Part shown: positions 17,196 to 21,842 of the stretch, in pieces | How the letters are laid out: each line of letters starts with the position of its first letter | How positions within the stretch are numbered: position 1 is the first letter of the stretch | Translations under genes and position numbers: made by a program | The notes under the pieces: generated by a model | What the model was told of the DNA's origin: nothing | Seen by the model: only the letters and a program-made list of their open reading frames with translations | Database searches by the model: none | Origin: Pilatotrama ljubarskyi | Taxonomy: Eukaryota > Basidiomycota > Agaricomycetes > Polyporales > Polyporaceae | DNA: 21,842 nt | Reading direction: 5' to 3' | NCBI GenBank assembly: GCA_022385805.1 | Contig: MU277714.1 | Location: forward strand, 1-21,842

Positions 17196-17819
17196 ATGAC
17201 TGTCATCACTCGCAAACTCAAATGTGACCGCAAGACTATCCATCGAACCCTATGAACATTTGCAGAGACAGGTGACCTTCACTATCAAAGACCCCGCTTT
17301 GGTCGGCCACACATTCTCAGCCATCGCGACATTGATCATCTCGAGATCATGATCAGCCAAGGCAAAACTCTCAACGTTACTGATGCCCAATGCAAGGCAG
17401 CTCTGCAGGCCTCTGCCCGGACAGTGCGTAGATACCTTTTGGAGAGGGAGCTGAATGGCAGGGTACACCAGGCAAAGCTGTATCTCTCCAAGCTCAACGA
17501 GAGGCAGCGGAGCATTTGGGCGCAGGACATGGTGAATGGGACCTCCAGAAGCTGAAGCTCATCATCTTCTCAGATGAGTGCAAGTTCAATCTCTTCAGCA
17601 GGGATGGGAGGCAGTGGTGTTGTAGAAGAGTGGGCAAGGTATACTTGGATCGGAATCCGAAGAAGACGGTTCAGGGAGGGGGAGGAAGTTTGGTGGTCTG
17701 GGGCTGCATTACCTCGAAGAGTGTCGGATGCCTGCACAGAATTGACGGGACCATGGATGCAAAGAAGTACTGTGCCATCCTCGAGGAATAATGATCGCAA
17801 GCACATTTCCATGGATTGA
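17196..17819 (+). pseudogene. Tc1/mariner transposase relic
   Basis: Frame 1 from ATG 17196 carries an HTH-like start (KLKCDRKTIHRTL), an in-frame TGA at 17253, then ETGDLHYQRPRFGRPHILS and TVRRYLLERELNGRVHQ, then YLSKLNERQRSIWAQ. A one-base loss near 17528 moves to the next frame, which holds WDLQKLKLIIFSDECKFNLF with the first catalytic Asp. It continues QWCCRRVGKVYLDRNPKKTVQ, SLVVWGCITSKSVG and IDGTMDAKKYCAILEE. At about 17788 the frame breaks again and NNDRKHIS follows. This matches the QxDNDxKHTS block carrying the second catalytic Asp, so about 20 intervening residues are deleted. The final DDE/D third and the stop region are missing. Inactive; the domain order is typical of fungal mariner-like elements. 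Confidence 0.8.
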
Positions 17820-18771
17820 GATCTGCAACATGGCCAATGGAAGGGACTGTATCGTGGCTATCTCAGACAAGGTAGGTGTGATGGTGCATGCCAGTAGTAG
17901 TATCTCTAACTACGCCTGAATGTAGTAGATAGACTTCACCAGACCTGTCACTCTTGGCTTGTGTCCGATTGGTTATGTTATCTAGCATGGTGGACTTGAA
18001 TGTATGTTTGGTACTGGAGGTTCCAATGCCTCAGAGGTTAGCACCTAATGCATGCGATAAGGGATATCTCTGTTAGGTACGCAAAATCCATGGATGTACG
18101 GATATCCCTGTGTTACATACCATGCTCAAATTTGAAGTCCACACCCTATATTACAATTGATGAGGTATGAAGAACTTGTTTATTATGCAGTGAGCTTCCG
18201 TGCCTTGGCTAATTCTACAAGACCCTGTGGGACGTAAAAATTGGAACTCCGATATGTGAAAGTAAGCATATTTCACTGCCACAAACACTACAAACACTGG
18301 GGTTAGGGGTTTTCTTCATTAGAAACCTTAGGGCCAGGATTGTAGACCACCTAGCTCATGGCGCTTACTCACTTCAACACTTCTTGTAACACATTGCTTG
18401 GGCGCCTATGTAACCCTAGCTCTCTGGCTAGTGCGCTGGGCACGCAATGCAGTGTGCATTCCACATTTGAGCGTTAGCATAGTGTCTCAACAATAAGTTT
18501 ATCCCTGACTAGCACAGATAGGAAGCTGAAGATGGGAATATAGTGATGATACAAGTGCAATTTGACCTAAAAGATAGATAAAACAAAGCTGAACATGAGT
18601 TCACAGTGAGGTAAAGAACAAGTGTATTTCATCTGTTCATGTGATGTTTAGAGAACAACACACAGAATATCGCTGAGCCATAGATCCTGTATTGCTCTAC
18701 TAATGGAAAAGAAGGGAACTGAGTTGCATCTTGATACTGCTGACACACAAACTCTAAGTGCAGATTGTAGA
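17820..18771. other. AT-richer spacer, no gene recognised
   Basis: Frames are short and closed on both strands. The start (17820-17900) may still be mariner-derived, but no further motif is readable. GTAGTAGATAG and GGATATCYCTGTT words recur around 17920 and 18062-18113. Nothing else seen. Confidence 0.4.
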
Positions 18772-19199
18772 TGCAATTCTTACTGCGTAAGCGCACACTT
18801 ACTACCATCAGATTCAGCTCGAAAGCAGTGGCCTATTGATATATGATACATCATATTTTGCCAGACAAAGGATGAAAGAAGGGTCAATCCACCACTGAAT
18901 GACTTTTTAATAGCGAGTGAAGGTTGAATTGTACCTGCAGATCTGACTGTATGAGTGTGCACTTGCCACCATTATGTCCAGCTCGAAATCAGCTTTAAAA
19001 TGGTACATGAGATGTCATGTTTTGTGATGCACAAGTCGTAGAAGGAGCCCACTTACCACCGAAAAAAACTAATAAGAGTGAGTAAGTCGCAAATCATGAG
19101 TGCAGTTCTTATTGTATGAGCACGCTAATAGTACCATTAGATCCTGCTTGAGAACAGCTTTCCAACGGTATATAATACGTCCTATATTGTGTAGTAACG
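18772..19199. repeat. Three tandem copies of a 164-165 bp diverged repeat
   Basis: Unit starts at 18772 (TGCAATTCTTACTGCGTAAG), 18936 (TGCAGATCTGACTGTATGAG) and 19101 (TGCAGTTCTTATTGTATGAG) are 164 and 165 bases apart. Each has CAC-TTxCxACCAT or a similar block about 25 bases in, CAGCTCGAAA/TGCTTGAGAA plus CAGCT at about 45-55, and ATGATACATCATAT-like AT-rich sequence at about 70-85. The unit ends are also similar (GAAGGRxxC...CACC..GA). The third unit stops at about 19199. The copies share perhaps 60-70 per cent identity, so they are old. No coding frame runs through them. Confidence 0.7.
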
Positions 19200-19689
19200 G
19201 CCCGGGCATGGAGCCGTCCCCCTGCTGCACCCACCCAGCCCATGCCCAGAGCTGGCACAGCCCATAGGCACCCACCAAACACGACCAAATCTTGTGACAC
19301 AATCCCAGATCTATGTGCTCAGATCGGACAGGCTTAGTGAGGTGAGAGACAACCATTACGGCAACCAAAACGAGCGGATGACATTCGAGAGCATGCCTTG
19401 ATACACCAGAAACTAGAAAGGCTGAGTAATATGACAATGATAATGGACGAAAGCCTGACGCCCAAGCACGGCAAGCGTGCGGACCTTCCGATGCAAAGAA
19501 TACGCATCTCCTAACCTGCAGGAAATCAAGAGTCAAAATTTTAGGAGTCCCGAGCAATGCAGACACGTGACTCACGGATTCCCCCAGGATCAGGAGTGAG
19601 GGGGGTGCACCTGCAATCATCTCACAGGTGGAATGAGGATCACCGTGCGTGAGAGTGCAGATGGGGATTCTGAATGATCCTGTAGATAA
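19200..19689. other. No gene recognised; 3' flank of the recombinase relic
   Basis: A long minus-strand open frame spans 19069-19749, but its left part lies in the tandem repeat and its right part overlaps the recombinase relic in the wrong frame. I regard it as chance. Confidence 0.4.
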
Positions 19690-20580
19690 GGGGTAGCTGC
19701 GCGTGCTTCCATAGGTAGAGGGTGAACACATTGCTCTTCCAGCACCCAATCACCTTGACGGTCTCAAAAGAGAGACCACGCAGGAGATATTCTAGTGTAC
19801 CTCTGATTTGGAAACTGACCATGAATGGCATCGGCTAAGATAGCGGTGAGAGCTGTCTTGAGGCGAGTCTGTAGGGTACGCTTCGTGAGCGGAGTTCCAG
19901 TGTGATCGTTGGCGTTGTGCTTGTATGTGAACATGTGCGCATCGTCGGGCAGGTCGTTGAGATGGGATTGGTCATCAAGCACTGACCATGTGTCAAAAGG
20001 AGCGGTTTGCTGGGCACAGCTGATGTCTTTACCATATTCGGACGTGAACCTGGCTACCGTCCCGGTGGGTCTTAACGCGCAGATTTGATCTGGATGGGTT
20101 GAGAGTGGGGTCAAAAGAGTTGAGGTTGGGGACTGCCACTTCCCCTAACCTGGCCAAGGAGAAGAAGGCAAAAAGAAGGCATGCCCAGATTGCTGCATCA
20201 TGATACATGGATGAATCAACATGCGACCAGAGAGAGGAGAGGAGCTGGACTGTGACAGGGAGAGACTTCTTTTTTTGCGATGAAGGAGGGGCCAAGCGAG
20301 CAGCTCCCAATAACACAGCCTGAATACAGTGCTTGTCGACGATTCAGTCGAGGCCGTGAACGGTGTTCCATGTGCGAACACTGTTGATGTAGTTGATGAT
20401 CACTGAGGAGGAGTAAGTGCCCACCAAAGTGGACACTAAAGACAGCATGATCACGTCGCTAGCCAGGGCGCACTGGTCTTCTGGGATATTTCGCATGTCG
20501 CAGAATACATGAAACAACAGCAGTCCAGAACCATACATACTGGCCGTGGACTCTGTCCACGCACAAGCGGCCCATGCACT
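19690..20580 (-). pseudogene. Tyrosine-recombinase-like protein (DNA breaking-rejoining enzyme family) relic
   Basis: Pieces in three frames follow the order of a family common in Agaricomycete genomes. First is a SAM-like N-domain (STASMYGSGLLLFHVFCD, ...NIPEDQCA). Then come INSVRTWNTVHGLD-TGA (20344-20346, probably Trp to stop) and LLGAARLAPPSSQKKK in the same frame. FSLARLGEVAVPNLNSFDP includes the first catalytic Arg. A frameshift near 20040 leads to DDAHMFTYKHN and LTKRTLQTRL. A further one-base shift near 19826 leads to IRGTLEYLLRGLSFETVKVI and NVFTLYLWKHAQ, which has the likely nucleophilic Tyr. The HxxR box before GTLEYLL is degraded. GRW and LRK of relatives read GCW and LWK. Dead gene. 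Its 5' end is cut near the Copia LTR. Confidence 0.75.
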
Positions 20581-20781
20581 GCAAGTTGCTGTTGTCGAGC
20601 AGAACCAGTGCTCCCGAGGTGTCAACTTGCCGGTGGGAGGTTGACAGAACTCAAAGCCACAAGTGCTCTGCTGCAAAGCAATGAGGATGAAGGACAGACA
20701 AACATGGCTGCAAATCTGGACCATAAGACAGTGGTTCATGAGCACCTGACTGTGAGGGGTCAGGGATGGGTGAGAAGAGCT
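20581..20781. other. Flank between the recombinase relic and the Copia LTR
   Basis: The minus-strand frame of the recombinase stays open to 20868 but loses family resemblance beyond about 20580. The first five bases outside the LTR (minus strand AGCTC, 20777-20781) should be the target duplication of the Copia insertion; the partner copy is outside the window. Confidence 0.35.
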
Positions 20782-21361
20782 TGTTATGCTTGGTTGAACC
20801 AGTATGAGTCCCGCCACAGCTTGATGAACTCTGAACCTAGAAGGCAGGAGCACGACTGTAAGCCGCACAAAGAGAGTCTTCAGTCTGTGAGCGAAAGACT
20901 ATATTGCATAGAGTAAGTACCTGTAAGCCACACAAAGAGAGCTACAAGTACTTGGTAAGTAAACCATATATGTAGGCATAGATGTGTAGTACTTACTCTT
21001 CAGTCTGTGAGCGAAAGACTGAAGAGCAGGGACAGAGAATGTCCTCCTTATATACAAGTCCAGAGGACGCATGAGTAAGCGAAGAAAGGAGGGCATGTGA
21101 TCTAGCATACGATGAGTAAGACGATGGTGCGAGGATGGTGTAAGTATCGCACCATCGACTAGAACTATCTAGACGAGTCCATAGGGATCCGGAACAGCGT
21201 AGAACGCACTGGAGAAGTCCAGAAGTGTCCGGAAGAGAAGTATCGTACAAAGAAACAAAAGAAACTATATACAGTAAGTAGGAACATCCATGCTGTGTAA
21301 CACAGCCACTGTGTGACCTCCGGACCGCGTATGGCCAGTACGCAACCCTGGAAGTTCAACA
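20782..21361 (-). repeat. 3' LTR of a Ty1/Copia element (about 580 bp)
   Basis: Reading the minus strand, the RNase H stop is followed by a polypurine tract GAGTGGGAG (21362-21370) and then the LTR start TGTTGAAC (21361-21354). The LTR ends at CATAACA (20788-20782); an alternative end GTTCAACCA would be at 20791. It contains a TATATAAGG box (21054-21046). Downstream of that are internal repeats: CTTCAGTCTGTGAGCGAA-type 23-base repeats at 20878-20900 and 20998-21020, and GTAAGCCRCACAAAGAGAG at 20858 and 20923. The location next to an intact RNase H reading frame suggests a relatively recent insertion. Confidence 0.8.
20996..21026 (-). promoter_or_regulatory. 11-bp perfect stem-loop within the Copia LTR transcript region
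   Basis: CTCTTCAGTCT (20996-21006) and AGACTGAAGAG (21016-21026) are perfect inverted repeats around a 9-base loop. The structure lies about 20-60 bases downstream of the TATA box on the minus strand, so it would sit at or near the 5' end of the element's RNA. The left arm, loop and first part of the right arm are repeated at 20878-20900 without the closing bases. Confidence 0.55.
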
Positions 21362-21372
21362 CTCCCACTCGT

Positions 21373-21842
21373 TCAAGCTGTCGGATCCACCAAACCAATG
21401 CCTTTCCTGAAGCGATCCACAATAGCAAGCGGAACGTTCTTGGTTAGAGCATCGGCAAGTTGATCCTCAGAAGCCACAAAGAATATCTCAACGCTACCTC
21501 GCTCGATCTCCTCGCGAATGTAGTGGTAGCGGATATCTATGTGCTTTGTACGGCGATCAACAACGGGGTTGACAGACAAGAATATAGACCCTTGATTGTC
21601 CAAGCACATAGGTGTAGGATGGGTCATATTGTCCCCAAGTTCTTCGCTGAATGTCCGCAGCCACACCAACTCATGACAAGTATCTGAGGCAGCCTTGTAC
21701 TCTGCTTCGGTTGAGGAAAGTGAAATGGTCAGCTGACGCCTTGATGCCCATGATATAGCACCACCTGCCATCAAGAAGACGAAGCCAGCGGTCGAATGCC
21801 GGTCATCGCGGTCCTCACCCCAGTCAGAGTCCGAATAGGACA
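21373..21842 (-). CDS. Ty1/Copia Pol, C-terminal RNase H domain (partial, continues past the right edge)
   Basis: The frame is open from the window edge (SYSDSDWGEDRDDRHSTAGF, then VFLMAGGAISWASRRQ) to the stop at 21373. RNase H hallmarks of Copia Pol are present: SDSDWG (first acidic residue), LSSTEAEYKAASDTCHEL (catalytic Glu), CLDNQGSI (Asp), RTKHIDIRYHYIREEI and FVASEDQLADALTKNV. The domain removes the RNA strand during reverse transcription. No lesion is visible, and the stop lies directly before the polypurine tract and 3' LTR, exactly as in complete elements. Unlike the other relics in the window this copy looks intact over the visible 156 codons. The rest of the element lies beyond the right edge. 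Confidence 0.9.
   Translation of the reverse strand, partial: SYSDSDWGEDRDDRHSTAGFVFLMAGGAISWASRRQLTISLSSTEAEYKAASDTCHELVWLRTFSEELGDNMTHPTPMCLDNQGSIFLSVNPVVDRRTKHIDIRYHYIREEIERGSVEIFFVASEDQLADALTKNVPLAIVDRFRKGIGLVDPTA

Noticed and set aside
19069..19749. 226-codon minus-strand open frame
   Set aside because: It runs from the tandem repeat into the recombinase relic in the wrong frame and shows no domain. Regarded as chance.
1..21842. tRNA, rRNA or CRISPR arrays
   Set aside because: No tRNA-like B-box (GGTTCGAATCC type) with a matching acceptor stem was found, and no direct repeats with regular unique spacers. The tandem repeats present are contiguous.
14746..21842. RT relic and right-edge RNase H as parts of one Copia element
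   Set aside because: Both are on the minus strand, but RNase H should follow RT at lower coordinates. Here it lies 6 kb on the wrong side and has its own 3' LTR, so these are two elements.

Overview
The window looks like a transposon graveyard from a filamentous basidiomycete, most likely an Agaricomycete. The evidence is the GT-AG introns of about 49-62 nt with CTGAC/CTTAC-like branch points, the pyrimidine-rich leaders, a fungal-type (FunK1-like) kinase fragment, and the particular pogo, Copia, Tc1/mariner and tyrosine-recombinase families. Almost every recognisable gene is mobile or broken. I see no complete, intact housekeeping gene and no RNA gene. Family comparisons are from memory of conserved motifs; no search was run.

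Layout, left to right. 1-459: 3' part of an LTR whose relative is the complete solo LTR at 11228-11925. 1657-4104 (minus): pogo/Tigger-type transposase with two clear introns, an intact D-D-D triad, a degenerate SAP-like tail, one frameshift and one in-frame stop. About 4.8-7.8 kb (minus): several protein-like exons of unknown identity, probably a decayed multi-exon gene or gag-like relic. 8.9-9.55 kb: a striking cluster of TTCGC/GCGAA motifs with a 10-bp tandem core. 9962-11161 (minus): open 399-codon FunK1-like protein that lacks the catalytic half. 11228-11925: solo LTR with a perfect 5-bp target duplication (GAGGG), 66 bp upstream of that ORF. 12430-12777: 5' fragment of an eIF2-gamma gene with two introns and a 16-nt micro-exon. 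About 13.3-14.3 kb: unidentified coding-like stretch, ATGCATCC palindromes and a minisatellite. 14.3-15.8 kb: a mosaic of retroelement gag relic (plus), Copia reverse transcriptase relic (minus) and CHD1-type SNF2 ATPase fragment (plus). 17.2-17.8 kb: broken Tc1/mariner transposase. 18.77-19.2 kb: three tandem copies of a 164-165 bp repeat. 19.69-20.58 kb (minus): tyrosine-recombinase-like pseudogene. 20782-21361 and 21373-21842 (minus): complete 3' LTR and RNase H end of an apparently young Copia element running off the right edge.

The pieces are not a pathway. They are nested and juxtaposed insertions in a fast-decaying region. The most notable content is capture of fragments of two core eukaryotic genes (eIF2-gamma and CHD1) among mobile elements. 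A second theme is repeated CpG-to-TpG/CpA-type damage in unrelated relics (Arg to Trp, Cys or stop; Asp to Asn in the RT active site). The third is several small-scale repeat architectures (10-bp, 11-bp, 43-bp, about 56-bp and about 165-bp periods).
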